Assembly (NCBI RefSeq): GCF_006440775.1
Contig: NZ_VFTZ01000001.1
Location: forward strand, 248,001-312,000
Source: Mesorhizobium sp. B2-7-2
GTDB lineage: Bacteria > Pseudomonadota > Alphaproteobacteria > Rhizobiales > Rhizobiaceae
DNA: 64,000 bases
Direction of reading: 5' to 3'
Shown here: in pieces, positions 55,451 to 64,000 of the stretch
Layout: each line of letters opens with the position of its first letter
How positions within the stretch are numbered: position 1 is the stretch's first letter
Made by a program: the position numbers and the translations under genes
Notes under the pieces: model-generated
Database searches by the model: none
The model's input: only the letters and a program-made list of their open reading frames with translations
What the model was told of the DNA's origin: nothing

Positions 55451-55985
55451 AGTCTGAGCCTCCCAACCACTGAATAGCACAACCTCTACCGCACGGCGCG
55501 GCTCGCCGGGAAGCCCCCTTCGATATCAGGACCCTTATAGGCTCTCTTGGCCAAGGATGAGGTATGGCAACGCTGGGTGCTACCTTCGCCGCGTATGTCC
55601 CGGTTGACAATGAGCTTCGCCTTCCAATTCTGCACTCGGCCGGCACAAACCCACGCCGGAAACGAACTCAAAACTGGATAGAACCTGGGGGCAAGCTCAG
55701 TCCGCCTCAGCCGCAATCCTGAGCATCCAAGCACTGGCATGTCTTCCGTCGGAAGAACGCGCCAACAGCACAAGGCAGCGCCACGAAGCCCAACGCTATC
55801 CGGAAACCCGGGTTCGGCCAGTGCGGCGAGATCTGAAGAAGTTGTCTCATGACCATTCGCGCACGGACGGGATCCGCAATCTAGCCCAGCTCGGGCTTCG
55901 CCGCTTGACGCGACGAGCCATCGGCGTAAGCTTAGTGCGTAACTAAGCTATATATTCCATAAAACTGGAACATGGAGGAGAACGA
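55451..55985. other. Intergenic region upstream of the second ABC operon
   Basis: About 535 bases. The left 380 bases hold only unsupported open frames. The right end is AT-rich and carries two inverted repeats (55931-55947 and 55955-55970) just upstream of the binding-protein gene. The operon promoter should lie here; TATATT at 55951-55956 could be part of a -10 element, but no matching -35 was seen. Confidence 0.4.
55931..55970. promoter_or_regulatory. Two adjacent inverted repeats, candidate operators
   Basis: CTTAGT at 55931-55936 pairs with ACTAAG at 55942-55947 across five bases, and TTCCA at 55955-55959 pairs with TGGAA at 55966-55970 across six. Both are exact and lie between 16 and 55 bases before the binding-protein ATG. 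This is where a repressor or activator of the importer operon would bind. The TTCCA/TGGAA form is of the sort recognised by IclR, RpiR or GntR regulators, but none is encoded beside it. Confidence 0.5.
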
Positions 55986-57515
55986 ATGAAGCGCGTACTG
56001 CAAGTCGTCGCGTCGTTCGCCGCGTTGCTGCCGGCGCTGGCATGGGCTGAACCGCAGAAGGGGGGGGTGATCGACGTCGCCACCGTCGGCGAGCCTCCGA
56101 CATTGGATCCAATGGCATCGACCGCCGATCTGGTCGGCATCATCACCCAGCACATTTACGAGACGCTCTATACGTTCGACAACAAGTGGGGCATCACGCC
56201 GCTCCTGGCCGCCGACATGCCTACGATATCGCCGGACTGCCTGACTTACACGATCCCGCTAAGGACGGGCATCAAGTTCCACGACGGTTCGGATATGACA
56301 TCGGCCGATGTCATGGCCTCGCTGAAACGCTGGATGAAGGTGGCGACGCGCGGCAAGCAGGCGGCGGACGTCATAAGCTCGCTCGACGCCCTCGACGAGA
56401 GGACGGTCAAGATTACACTGAAGAAACCCTACGCGCCGCTGCTGTCGCTGCTGTCGTTGAACAATGCGGCGGCCATCATCATTCCCTCTGAGAATGCCGA
56501 CGAAGATCCGCTGACAAAGTTCATCGGGACCGGGCCTTACATGCTCAAGGACCGTAAGCCGGATCAGTTCATCCAACTCGCCCGCTTCGATGGCTACAGG
56601 CCCCGCGACGGAGAGCCGGACGGCTATGGTGGGGCAAGGAAACAATATCTGGACGAAATTCGCTTCGTGCCGGTTCCGGATCCTAATACGCGCGTCGAGG
56701 GCGCCGTCGCCGGCCAGTTCGCCTATGCCGATTCTCTTCCTGTCGAATCCTACGACAAGATTTCCGGCGGCAAGACAAAGCCGCTTATCCTGAAGCCGTT
56801 CGGCTGGCCCGTGTTCGTGATGAACACCAAACAGGGGCTGAATTCCGACGTCCGTATCCGCAAGGCCATCCAGGCAGCGCTGGCGCCTGAGGATATGCTG
56901 CTCGCCGCCTTCGGGTCCAAGGATTTCTATGCAGTCGATGGTGCCATGTATCCGGAAGGCTTCGCCTGGCACTCGGACACAGGTACCGAGGCCTACAAGC
57001 CCGAGGGCGACACCGAGAAAGCCGCCGCACTGCTCAAGGACGCCGGCTATGACGGCAAGCCGCTGCGCATCCTGACCAGCCGCCAGTACGAGTTCCACTA
57101 CAAGATGGCACAAGTGGCTAAGGCCTATCTGGAGCAGGCCGGCTTCAAGGTCGAGCTCGATGTCGTCGAATGGGCGACACTGACCAAGAACCGCACCGAT
57201 CCGGCGCTGTGGGACATCTACATCACCCACAGTCCCTTTCTCGCCGAACCGTCGCTCAACGGCTTCATGTCCGACAACACGCCGGGCTGGTGGTCGAGCG
57301 ATGCCAAGCACAAGGTGCTCGATGCCTTCAACTCCGAGACCGACCCGGCCAAGCGCGCCAAGCTCTACGAAGACGTGCAGAAGGTGATCTACGACGAAGC
57401 GCCGGTTTACAAGGTCGGCGATTTCAACGCGCTCGCCGCCGAGGCGCCGAACCTCAAGGGCGTCACGCCGGCGCCCTGGCCCTATTTCTGGAACGCTTAC
57501 CTCGAAGGCAAATAG
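55986..57515 (+). CDS. Peptide-type ABC transporter substrate-binding protein (SBP_bac_5)
   Basis: A 509-residue periplasmic binding protein of the DppA/OppA family. It has a Sec signal peptide of about 21 residues (VLQVVASFAALLPALAWA), then the family blocks PPTLDPMASTADLVGIITQ, IKFHDGSDMTSADVMASLKR and NAYLEGK at the end. GGAGG precedes the ATG. It heads an operon of two permeases, an amidohydrolase, two ATPases, a RidA-like protein and a SelA-like enzyme. The ligand is probably a peptide-like or N-acylated amine compound cut by the amidohydrolase (inference). Confidence 0.9.
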   Translation: MKRVLQVVASFAALLPALAWAEPQKGGVIDVATVGEPPTLDPMASTADLVGIITQHIYETLYTFDNKWGITPLLAADMPTISPDCLTYTIPLRTGIKFHDGSDMTSADVMASLKRWMKVATRGKQAADVISSLDALDERTVKITLKKPYAPLLSLLSLNNAAAIIIPSENADEDPLTKFIGTGPYMLKDRKPDQFIQLARFDGYRPRDGEPDGYGGARKQYLDEIRFVPVPDPNTRVEGAVAGQFAYADSLPVESYDKISGGKTKPLILKPFGWPVFVMNTKQGLNSDVRIRKAIQAALAPEDMLLAAFGSKDFYAVDGAMYPEGFAWHSDTGTEAYKPEGDTEKAAALLKDAGYDGKPLRILTSRQYEFHYKMAQVAKAYLEQAGFKVELDVVEWATLTKNRTDPALWDIYITHSPFLAEPSLNGFMSDNTPGWWSSDAKHKVLDAFNSETDPAKRAKLYEDVQKVIYDEAPVYKVGDFNALAAEAPNLKGVTPAPWPYFWNAYLEGK

Positions 57516-57523
57516 CCAATCCC

Positions 57524-57553
57524 CTGCCTTCCCGCTCCGTCGCGGGAAGGCAG
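57524..57553 (+). promoter_or_regulatory. Perfect intercistronic hairpin after the binding-protein gene
   Basis: CTGCCTTCCCGC at 57524-57535 is exactly complementary to GCGGGAAGGCAG at 57542-57553 around a six-base loop. The stem starts eight bases after the binding-protein stop and there is no U-run. A long GC-rich stem here should protect the upstream mRNA from 3' exonucleases or partly terminate, so that binding protein exceeds permease. It is the counterpart of the hairpin at 15226-15257. Confidence 0.65.
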
Positions 57554-57626
57554 CGTGGCATGATCCGGGAGGCGCCGCGGTCCGGCGGCCCTTCCCGCAA
57601 AACCGGCCCCGGAGATATCAACGCGG

Positions 57627-58568
57627 ATGCTGCGCTCGGTTCTCAACAGGCTCCTCGGCATGGTCGTGGTGATGGCCCTGGTCGCCACCATCGTCTTCGT
57701 CATCGTGCGGGTGACGCCGGGCGACCCGGCCGCGATCATGCTCGGTCCCGACGCCACCGCCGCCGACATCGCCACCCTTCGCACCAAACTGGGACTTGAT
57801 GGTTCAATCCCGCAACAGTTCTTGCACTACCTCGCCGGGGTTATGCAGGGAGATTTCGGCCAGTCAATCTTCCTCAACGAGCCGGTCACCACGGCACTCC
57901 TCCAGCGCGCCGAACCAACTTTCTTTCTGACCGTGTTCTCGCTCATGATCGCGACCGTGATCGCGCTGCCGGTGGGCATCCTTTCTGCCTATAGGCGCGG
58001 CTCGCTTTTCGACCAGGCGGCGACGACCATCGCCATGTTCGCGGCCAGCGTGCCGAGCTTCTGGCTCGGCCTGCTGTTCATCCAGTTCTTCGCCGTCAGG
58101 CTCGGCTGGTTCGACACGTCGGGATATGGCGGCCCGGGCGCCTCGTTCGGCGAGCGCATCGCCCATCTCGTGCTGCCGGCGCTGGCGCTCGGGCTGGTCA
58201 GCTCGGCCCTGATCACGCGTTTCACGCGCGCCTCGATGCTCGATGTCCTCAACGACGATTATGTGCGCACTGCCCGCTCCAAAGGCATGAGCGAATGGCG
58301 CGTGGTGCTGAAACACGCGCTGAAGAATGCACTTATCCCTATCCTCACCGTGATCGGCCTGACGGCGGCGCTGCTGATTTCGGGAGCCGTCGTCACCGAG
58401 ACCGTGTTCGGCCTGCCGGGGGTCGGCAGCCTCGTCGTCTCGGCGGTGCTGCGGCGCGACTATCCGGTCATCCAGGGCGCGCTGCTGGTCATCGCTGGCC
58501 TTTACGTGCTGGTCAATTTCGTCATCGACATGCTCTACATCCTCATCGATCCGCGGGTGCGCTACTGA
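57627..58568 (+). CDS. ABC transporter permease (DppB-like)
   Basis: A 313-residue inner-membrane permease with six predicted helices, the first at the N-terminus (VVVMALVATIVFVIVRVTPG). DppB family blocks are GDPAAIMLGPDATAADI near residue 32 and the coupling loop RSKGMSEWRVVLKHALKNA. Its stop overlaps the next start (TGATG). It forms the membrane channel with the following DppC-like protein. Confidence 0.9.
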   Translation: MLRSVLNRLLGMVVVMALVATIVFVIVRVTPGDPAAIMLGPDATAADIATLRTKLGLDGSIPQQFLHYLAGVMQGDFGQSIFLNEPVTTALLQRAEPTFFLTVFSLMIATVIALPVGILSAYRRGSLFDQAATTIAMFAASVPSFWLGLLFIQFFAVRLGWFDTSGYGGPGASFGERIAHLVLPALALGLVSSALITRFTRASMLDVLNDDYVRTARSKGMSEWRVVLKHALKNALIPILTVIGLTAALLISGAVVTETVFGLPGVGSLVVSAVLRRDYPVIQGALLVIAGLYVLVNFVIDMLYILIDPRVRY

Positions 58569-59431
58569 TGGCCGCCATCGCAACCCCGCTGCAGCAGGAG
58601 CCCAATCTTCTATCACGGCTGCTCGGCCGCCCGACGGCGGCGGTGGGGCTGGCCCTGCTCGTCGTCATCGCATTGGCGGCGATCCTGGCGCCGATCATCG
58701 CGCCCTATGCGCCGACCAAGCTTTCGATCGCCAGCCGGCTGCATCCGCCAAGCCTCGAGCATCTGTTCGGCACCGACGATCTCGGCCGCGACGTGTTCAC
58801 GCGCATGCTCTATGCGGCGCGCACCTCGCTGTCGGTTGGCTTCGCGGTGGTCGTCTTCTCCTCGGTGATCGGTATTGTGCTTGGGCTGACGGCCGGCTTT
58901 TTCAGGAAGCTCGACACGCCGGTTTCGCGGCTGGTCGACGCCATGATGGCGTTTCCCGATATCCTGCTTGCCATCGCCCTGGTGGCGGCACTCGGCGCCA
59001 CGGCAGTCAACGTAGTCGTCGCGCTCGGCATCGTCTACGCGCCGAGGCTGGCGCGGGTGGTGCGCGCCTCAACGCTGGTGATCCGCGAATTGCCCTATGT
59101 CGAAGCGGCGCGCGCGCTCGGCGTGCCGACGCCGGTCATCCTGGTGCGTCACGTGCTGCGCAACGTCACCTCGCCGATCCTGGTGCAGGGAACCTTCATC
59201 TTCGCCAACGCCATCCTGGCCGAAGCCGGGCTATCGTTTCTCGGTGTCGGCATCTCTCCGGACATCCCGACCTGGGGCACGATGATTGCGGTCGGCCGTC
59301 AGTACATGGACCAGGCCGGCTGGATCATGATGTTCCCGGGCGCTGCCATCGTCATCACCGTGCTGGCCCTGCAACTGGTTGGCGACGGCCTGCGCGACCT
59401 TCTCGATCCCCGTCTGGTAAAGGACATCTGA
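58568..59431 (+). CDS. ABC transporter permease (DppC-like)
   Basis: A 287-residue permease. It has the N-terminal helix VGLALLVVIALAAILAPIIA, the DppC block FGTDDLGRDVFTRMLYAAR and the coupling region ARALGVPTPVILVRHVLRN. ATG 58568 overlaps the DppB-like stop by one base, and its own stop overlaps the amidohydrolase start in the same TGATG manner. An upstream frame to 58295 would run inside the preceding gene and is rejected. Confidence 0.9.
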   Translation: MAAIATPLQQEPNLLSRLLGRPTAAVGLALLVVIALAAILAPIIAPYAPTKLSIASRLHPPSLEHLFGTDDLGRDVFTRMLYAARTSLSVGFAVVVFSSVIGIVLGLTAGFFRKLDTPVSRLVDAMMAFPDILLAIALVAALGATAVNVVVALGIVYAPRLARVVRASTLVIRELPYVEAARALGVPTPVILVRHVLRNVTSPILVQGTFIFANAILAEAGLSFLGVGISPDIPTWGTMIAVGRQYMDQAGWIMMFPGAAIVITVLALQLVGDGLRDLLDPRLVKDI

Positions 59432-60648
59432 TGTTCGGCAACCGTTTTCCCGAAATGAAGCAGCCGCTGCTGATCAGGGGCGGCAGGCCCGTGGCGTTCG
59501 GCGATCGTTTCGGTCCTGCCATCGACGTGCTCGTCGACAAGGACGGGCGCATCGCGGAGATCGGCTCGATGATTGGCGCCGGCGACGACGTCAAGGTGGT
59601 GGAGGCGAACGGCGCCTTCCTGTCGCCCGGCTGGACCGATCTGCATGTCCATGTCTGGTATGGCGGCACCGATATCTCCATTCGGCCCCAGCAATGTGGT
59701 GCCGCGCGCGGCGTCACCACCATGGTTGATGCAGGCTCTGCCGGCGAGGCGAATTTCCACGGCTTTCGCGAATTCATCGTCGAGCCGGCACAGGAGAACC
59801 TCTACGCGTTCTTGAACATCGGCTCGATCGGGCTTGTCGCCTGCAACCGGGTGAGCGAACTGATCGACATGCGCTCGATCGACATCGACCGAACCATCGC
59901 CACCATTGAAGCCAACCGCGACGTCATCGTCGGGTTGAAGGTGCGGGCAAGCCACGTCATCACCGGCGGCTGGGATCTGACGCCGGTCAAGCTGGCCAAG
60001 AAGCTCGGCCGCATCGTCAAGCTGCCGGTGATGGTGCATGTCGGCGAGCCGCCGCCGCTCTATGACGACATTCTCGGCCTGCTGACCGAGGGCGACATCG
60101 TCACCCATTGCTTCAACGGCAAGGCGGGCGGCTCGATCCTCGAGGACGACGATCTCTACCGTCTGGCCGAGGACGCGGCGTCGCGCGGCATCGTGCTTGA
60201 TGTCGGCCATGGCGGGGCATCCTTCTCGTTTGATGTCGCCAAGGCCGCTCTGGAACGCGGCCTGCCGCCGAAGACGATCTCGACCGATCTGCACAACCGC
60301 TCGCTCGACGGTACCGTGTGGGACATGGCGACGACCATGTCGAAGCTTCTGTCGCTGGGCATGGCGTTCGAGGACGTAGTGACAGCGTCGACTGTGGCAC
60401 CACGCCGGGCCATCCGACTGCCAGCCGACAGCTTGCTGGAAAAGGGCAAGCCGGCGGAATTCACATTGTTCGAACTGGTCGATGCCGAACTGACGGTGAA
60501 AGACTCCCAGGGTGCGACTAGCGTGCTCAACCAGTTGTTCGAACCGCGCTACGCGATCCTGGGAGCGAATGCGATAGAAGCCCACCGGCACGTGCCATCG
60601 GCGCATGCCGGCGACGGCGCTTGTCCTCATTGCGGATGGAAAGCTTGA
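59431..60648 (+). CDS. Metal-dependent amidohydrolase/deacetylase family protein (EF_0837/AHA_3915 type)
   Basis: A 405-residue amidohydrolase-superfamily enzyme. Metal ligands are visible: His72 and His74 in TDLHVHVWYGG, Lys170 in VGLKVRASH (the carboxylated lysine), His203 in VMVHVGEPP, His226 in IVTHCFNGK and Asp286 in STDLHNRS. So the binuclear site is complete. The family is often encoded next to SelA-like PLP enzymes, as here (63189). The C-terminus ends in a CPHC pair not needed for catalysis. It sits inside the importer operon, between permease and ATPase genes with overlapping ends, and so very probably acts on the imported compound by hydrolysing an amide. Confidence 0.87.
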   Translation: MFGNRFPEMKQPLLIRGGRPVAFGDRFGPAIDVLVDKDGRIAEIGSMIGAGDDVKVVEANGAFLSPGWTDLHVHVWYGGTDISIRPQQCGAARGVTTMVDAGSAGEANFHGFREFIVEPAQENLYAFLNIGSIGLVACNRVSELIDMRSIDIDRTIATIEANRDVIVGLKVRASHVITGGWDLTPVKLAKKLGRIVKLPVMVHVGEPPPLYDDILGLLTEGDIVTHCFNGKAGGSILEDDDLYRLAEDAASRGIVLDVGHGGASFSFDVAKAALERGLPPKTISTDLHNRSLDGTVWDMATTMSKLLSLGMAFEDVVTASTVAPRRAIRLPADSLLEKGKPAEFTLFELVDAELTVKDSQGATSVLNQLFEPRYAILGANAIEAHRHVPSAHAGDGACPHCGWKA

Positions 60649-61664
60649 GCGAGGCGCTGGCCCAGAACACGATCCTGTCGGTCCAGGACCTCAAGGCCTG
60701 GTTCGTGACCCGGCGCGTCACCGCCAAGGCGGTCGACGGCGTCACCTTCGACCTGAAGCGCGGCGAGACGCTGGCCGTGGTCGGCGAATCCGGTTCGGGA
60801 AAATCGGTCACCAGCTTGTCGATCATGGGGCTGCTGTCGAAGCCGGGCCGTATTGCCGGCGGCAAAATCCTATTTCGCAACCGGGCCGGCAAAGTCGACG
60901 ATCTCGCAAGCTTCGCTGCGAAGGATTTCCGCCGGATCCGCGGCAGGGAGGTCGCGATGATCTTCCAGGAGCCGATGACAAGCCTTAATCCGCTATACTG
61001 CATCGGAGACCAGATCGGCGAGATGATTGCGCTGCACGAACCGGTCGGCCGGCAGGAGGCCCGCAAGCGGGCGCTGGAGATGCTGCGGCATGTGGAAATT
61101 CCCGATGCCGCATCGCGTCTCGATGATTATCCGCACCAGATGTCAGGAGGCATGCGCCAGCGCGTGATGATCGCGATGGCGCTTGCCTGCAATCCTTCGC
61201 TGCTGATCGCCGATGAACCGACGACGGCGCTCGACGTGACGATCCAGGCTCAAATTCTTGATCTCTTGCGACGGCTGCAGCAGCAGTTCGGCATGTCGAT
61301 CCTGTTTATCACTCACAATCTCGGTGTCGTCGCCGAGATCGCGCACAATGTCGTTGTCATGTATGCCGGCCGCGTCGTCGAGCAGGCACCCGTCAACGAT
61401 TTGTTCGCGCATCAGCGCCATCCCTATACGCGCGGCCTGCTTGCCTGCACGCCGAATGCCGCGCGCGACGTCGATGCGGCCGGCGAGCGCAAAATACTCT
61501 ACTCCATCCCCGGCAGCGTGCCGGCGATCACCGCCCTGCCGCCCGGCTGCGCCTTCGAGCCGCGCTGCGATTACGCAATCGCCCCGTGCCGGGCCGCCCC
61601 GCCACCGTTGATGCCGGCGGGCTCGGCAGGGTTCTCCCGCTGCATCCGGAGCGCCGAACTATGA
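60636..61664 (+). CDS. ABC transporter ATP-binding protein (DppD-like)
   Basis: A protein of about 342 residues with Walker [11 protein letters not shown]-loop [10 protein letters not shown], signature MSGGMRQRV, Walker [13 protein letters not shown] and the C-terminal oligopeptide-transporter domain with cysteines ([15 protein letters not shown]) that can bind an iron-sulfur cluster. I chose ATG 60636, overlapping the amidohydrolase gene by 13 bases; TTG 60621 and TTG 60645 are alternatives. It overlaps the next ATPase gene by four bases. Confidence 0.9.
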   Translation: MESLSEALAQNTILSVQDLKAWFVTRRVTAKAVDGVTFDLKRGETLAVVGESGSGKSVTSLSIMGLLSKPGRIAGGKILFRNRAGKVDDLASFAAKDFRRIRGREVAMIFQEPMTSLNPLYCIGDQIGEMIALHEPVGRQEARKRALEMLRHVEIPDAASRLDDYPHQMSGGMRQRVMIAMALACNPSLLIADEPTTALDVTIQAQILDLLRRLQQQFGMSILFITHNLGVVAEIAHNVVVMYAGRVVEQAPVNDLFAHQRHPYTRGLLACTPNAARDVDAAGERKILYSIPGSVPAITALPPGCAFEPRCDYAIAPCRAAPPPLMPAGSAGFSRCIRSAEL

Positions 61665-62656
61665 TTGCCGATGCTGAAACCAACGACACGACACAAGCAG
61701 CTCCCCTGCTCAGCGTCCAGGCACTGACAAAGCGGTTTCCCGCGCGCGACGGCCGTGTCGTGCACGCCGTGGAGGACGTCAGTTTCGAGGTCAAGCGCGG
61801 CTCGACAGTCGGTCTGGTCGGTGAATCCGGATCCGGCAAGACCACCGCCGGTCGCGCCATTTTGCGTCTGATCGAGCCGACCAGCGGCAAAGCCCTGTTC
61901 AATGGCGTCGATCTCTTCTCGCTGTCGGCACGCGAGATGCGTGCCTATCGGCAAAAGCTGCAGATCGTCTTTCAGGACCCTTTCTCCAGCCTCAATCCGC
62001 GCCTGCGTGTCAGCGCGATACTCGGCGAAGCTCTCGACGCGCGCGGCTATTTGCGTGGCAAGGCGCGGCAGGACCGCATTGCCGAGCTTCTTGCCCTTGT
62101 CGGCCTCTCACCCGATCATGCCTCTCGCTACCCGCATGAATTTTCAGGTGGCCAGCGCCAACGGATCGGCATTGCCCGGGCACTTGCGGTGGAACCAGAA
62201 TTCATTGTTGCCGACGAGCCGGTTTCGGCGCTCGACGTCTCGGTGCAGGCCCAAGTGCTCAACCTGATTGGCGATCTGCAAAAGCGGCTTGGCCTGACGC
62301 TGCTGTTCATCGCGCATGACCTGTCGGTGGTTGAATATTTGTGCGACGAGGTCGTCGTCATGTATCTCGGCCGGGTGATGGAGCGTGGTCCAAGCAGGCT
62401 GGTCTATGCGGCGCCACGGCATCCCTACACCAGGGCGTTACTGGCAACCGCACCGGTGCCGGATCCAACGCGCGTGCGCGTTCGGGTCCCGCTCCTGGGC
62501 GATATTCCCAGCCCGATTGATCCGCCATCGGGCTGTGTCTTTCGCACTCGCTGTCCGGAAGCAATCGAAGCCTGCGCCGCGGTAATCCCGCCGGTTTCGC
62601 CCATCGGCGGCGGACATCATGTGGCCTGCATTCGCCACGACCAAAGAAATGACTGA
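61661..62656 (+). CDS. ABC transporter ATP-binding protein (DppF-like)
   Basis: A 331-residue ATPase with Walker A GESGSGKTT, Q-loop FQDPFSSLNPR, signature FSGGQRQRI, Walker B FIVADEPVSALD, and the DppF-type C-terminal cysteine block (GCVFRTRCPEAIEAC). ATG 61661 lies in the stop of the DppD-like gene. It completes the importer. The RidA-like gene follows 15 bases later. Confidence 0.92.
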   Translation: MIADAETNDTTQAAPLLSVQALTKRFPARDGRVVHAVEDVSFEVKRGSTVGLVGESGSGKTTAGRAILRLIEPTSGKALFNGVDLFSLSAREMRAYRQKLQIVFQDPFSSLNPRLRVSAILGEALDARGYLRGKARQDRIAELLALVGLSPDHASRYPHEFSGGQRQRIGIARALAVEPEFIVADEPVSALDVSVQAQVLNLIGDLQKRLGLTLLFIAHDLSVVEYLCDEVVVMYLGRVMERGPSRLVYAAPRHPYTRALLATAPVPDPTRVRVRVPLLGDIPSPIDPPSGCVFRTRCPEAIEACAAVIPPVSPIGGGHHVACIRHDQRND

Positions 62657-62671
62657 CTGGAGTTCGCTTAC

Positions 62672-63163
62672 ATGACTTTTTCCGAGCCGATGAAGCGATC
62701 GGAAAACTCGCCCAATGACCGGCTGAAGGCGCTGGGCATCACCCTGCCCCAGGCACCGCCTCCAATCGCCAATTTTGTCACCCACGTTCAGGAAGGCAAG
62801 CTTCTGTTCCTGTCCGGTCAGGGGCCGACCGAGGCTGACGGCATGCAGCACACCGGCAAGGTCGGCGGCAACGTGACGGTGGAGCAGGCCTATGCACATG
62901 CACGGCTGACCGGCATCAACCTGCTTGCCGTGATGCGATCTGCGCTCCACGACTTGAGCCGTGTGCGGCGTGTGGTGAAACTGCTCGGCATGGTCAATGC
63001 CGTGCCCGATTTCGCCGACCATCCTGCCGTCATCAATGGCTGCTCGGATCTGTTCATCGACGTCTTCGGCCCGGCCGGAATTCACGCGCGCTCGGCCGTC
63101 GGGCACGGTTCGCTGCCTGGCCAAATCACCGTCGAGATCGAAGCCATCATCGCCATCGATTGA
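62672..63163 (+). CDS. RidA (YjgF/YER057c/UK114) family protein
   Basis: A 163-residue member of the RidA family in the longer YjgH/TdcF-like version: [30 protein letters not shown], then [22 protein letters not shown]-type sequence and [19 protein letters not shown]. The classic RidA Arg is seen in HARSAVG. RidA proteins hydrolyse reactive enamines and imines made by PLP lyases, which suits the PLP enzyme encoded next. GGAG lies nine to ten bases before the ATG. Confidence 0.88.
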   Translation: MTFSEPMKRSENSPNDRLKALGITLPQAPPPIANFVTHVQEGKLLFLSGQGPTEADGMQHTGKVGGNVTVEQAYAHARLTGINLLAVMRSALHDLSRVRRVVKLLGMVNAVPDFADHPAVINGCSDLFIDVFGPAGIHARSAVGHGSLPGQITVEIEAIIAID

Positions 63164-63188
63164 ATTCCCACTAAGGAGCACCACCGCC

Positions 63189-64000
63189 ATGCCGATTGAG
63201 GACATTCGTCGCCGCCTTGGCTTGAGACCGGTCATCAATGTTTCCGGCACGATGACTGGGCTCGGCGCCTCCATCGTGGTGCCGGATGCCGTCGAAGCAG
63301 TGGCGGCGATCCTGACCGAATTCGTCGAAATGAGTGACTTACAACGTCGCGCCAGCGCCGTGATCGCCGACCTGACCGGCGCCGAAGCCGGCTTTGTCAC
63401 GGCGTCCTGCTCGGCGGCGATCAGCCTGGCGGTGGCAGCCTGCATGACCGGACCTGATCTGGTCGCGATCGAACGCCTGCCCGACACGGCCGGGCTGAAG
63501 GACGAGGTGGTCATCCAGTCCGGCCATATGGTGAGCTACGGCGCGCCCATCGAGCAGGCGATCCGTATTGCCGGAGCCAAGGTCGTGCCGGTCGGCCAGG
63601 CGACAAGTGCCGCGGCCTATCAACTCGCCGGCGCCCTTACCGAAAACACCGCGGCCGCCGTCTACGTCGTGTCACACCACGTGGTGGGCTACGCGCAAAT
63701 CCCCTTGAAGATTTTCGCCGAAGTGGCCCACGCGCGCAACGTACCGGTGATCGTCGATGCGGCGTCGGAATACGACCTGAAGGGTTTCCTGGCCGATGGA
63801 GCCGACCTGGTTCTTTATTCCGGTCACAAGTTTCTCGGCGGCCCAACCTCGGGCATCGTTGCAGGACCCAAGGCAAGGGTGCGCGACGTCTATCTGCAAA
63901 ATCGCGGCATTGGCCGCGGCATGAAGGTGGGCAAGGAAGGCATCGTCGGCGCTGTGGCGGCACTTCAGGCATGGAAAACACGTGACCATGACGGCATCCG
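63189..64000 (+). CDS. SelA-like PLP-dependent enzyme (aminotransferase class V fold), cut by window end
   Basis: The first 270 residues of a PLP enzyme of the SelA/DgaE-like group. It opens [21 protein letters not shown]-type sequence, as SelA-like proteins do, then [19 protein letters not shown] (cofactor phosphate region), [15 protein letters not shown] with the PLP-ring Asp, and the Schiff-base Lys in [14 protein letters not shown]. The frame is open at base 64000. Enzymes of this group act as ammonia lyases, racemases or related enzymes on amino acids or amino sugars. Together with the amidohydrolase and RidA it would process the imported solute. GGAG lies ten bases before ATG 63189. Confidence 0.88.
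   Translation, partial: MPIEDIRRRLGLRPVINVSGTMTGLGASIVVPDAVEAVAAILTEFVEMSDLQRRASAVIADLTGAEAGFVTASCSAAISLAVAACMTGPDLVAIERLPDTAGLKDEVVIQSGHMVSYGAPIEQAIRIAGAKVVPVGQATSAAAYQLAGALTENTAAAVYVVSHHVVGYAQIPLKIFAEVAHARNVPVIVDAASEYDLKGFLADGADLVLYSGHKFLGGPTSGIVAGPKARVRDVYLQNRGIGRGMKVGKEGIVGAVAALQAWKTRDHDGI

Overview
The window is high-GC DNA that looks like an accessory or chromosomal-island stretch of an alphaproteobacterium of the Rhizobiales, most probably Mesorhizobium or a close relative. This rests on the gene families (several peptide-type ABC importers, opine/amino-acid dehydrogenase modules, FdhF/YdeP oxidoreductase, CIRCE-controlled groESL paralogue, rhizobial small proteins) and on remembered resemblance to rhizobial proteins; no search was run. 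No rRNA, tRNA, CRISPR array or replication origin was seen.

Layout. (1) 1-18753: a catabolic locus. Two paralogous GNAT acetyltransferases bracket an M20 deacylase, a 2-hydroxyacid dehydrogenase, a cupin, two aldehyde dehydrogenases, a tartrate/malate-type dehydrogenase, a PuuB-like FAD oxidase, two type II haloacid-dehalogenase-like proteins and a class III aminotransferase. It ends in a peptide-type ABC importer whose two ATPases are fused. Together they look able to import an amine or amino-acid derivative, deacylate or deaminate it, and oxidise the aldehyde to central acids. (2) 18769-32047: a second amine/amino-acid locus with a TMADH/StcD-like demethylase, an Lrp regulator and an Lrp remnant, a frameshifted LysR gene, two DadA-like FAD enzymes, and a tightly overlapping operon hyuA-hyuB-[2Fe-2S]-FAD subunit that joins ATP-dependent hydantoinase/oxoprolinase chemistry to a multi-subunit amino-acid dehydrogenase. 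(3) 32819-37916: a groESL operon under a clear CIRCE element, a set of very small overlapping genes, and a transglutaminase-like protein. (4) 37917-39051: a decay zone with remnants of a serine recombinase and an autotransporter. (5) 39052-47991: a stand-alone FdhF/YdeP molybdopterin oxidoreductase, an isochorismatase scar, and a complete alternative cytochrome c oxidase cluster (two cytochromes c, subunits II, I, III, CtaG). (6) 48253-51063: a small conserved protein and a four-gene, end-overlapping operon of lipoprotein, atypical Nramp-like transporter and two small PRC-barrel-like proteins. (7) 51797-55450: a mobile-element region. An IS66-family element has both inverted ends and an intact 8-bp target duplication, sits inside a decayed small gene and is followed by an IS21 istA remnant. 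(8) 55931-64000: another peptide-type ABC importer operon, preceded by two inverted repeats, that also carries a metal-dependent amidohydrolase, a RidA-like protein and a SelA-like PLP enzyme cut by the window end.

The recurrent theme is uptake and dismantling of nitrogenous solutes. The most interesting unexplained units are the hyuAB/dehydrogenase operon, the Nramp-like/PRC/lipoprotein operon, the amidohydrolase-RidA-SelA importer operon, the nest of tiny genes after groESL, and matched hairpins immediately after both ABC binding-protein genes.
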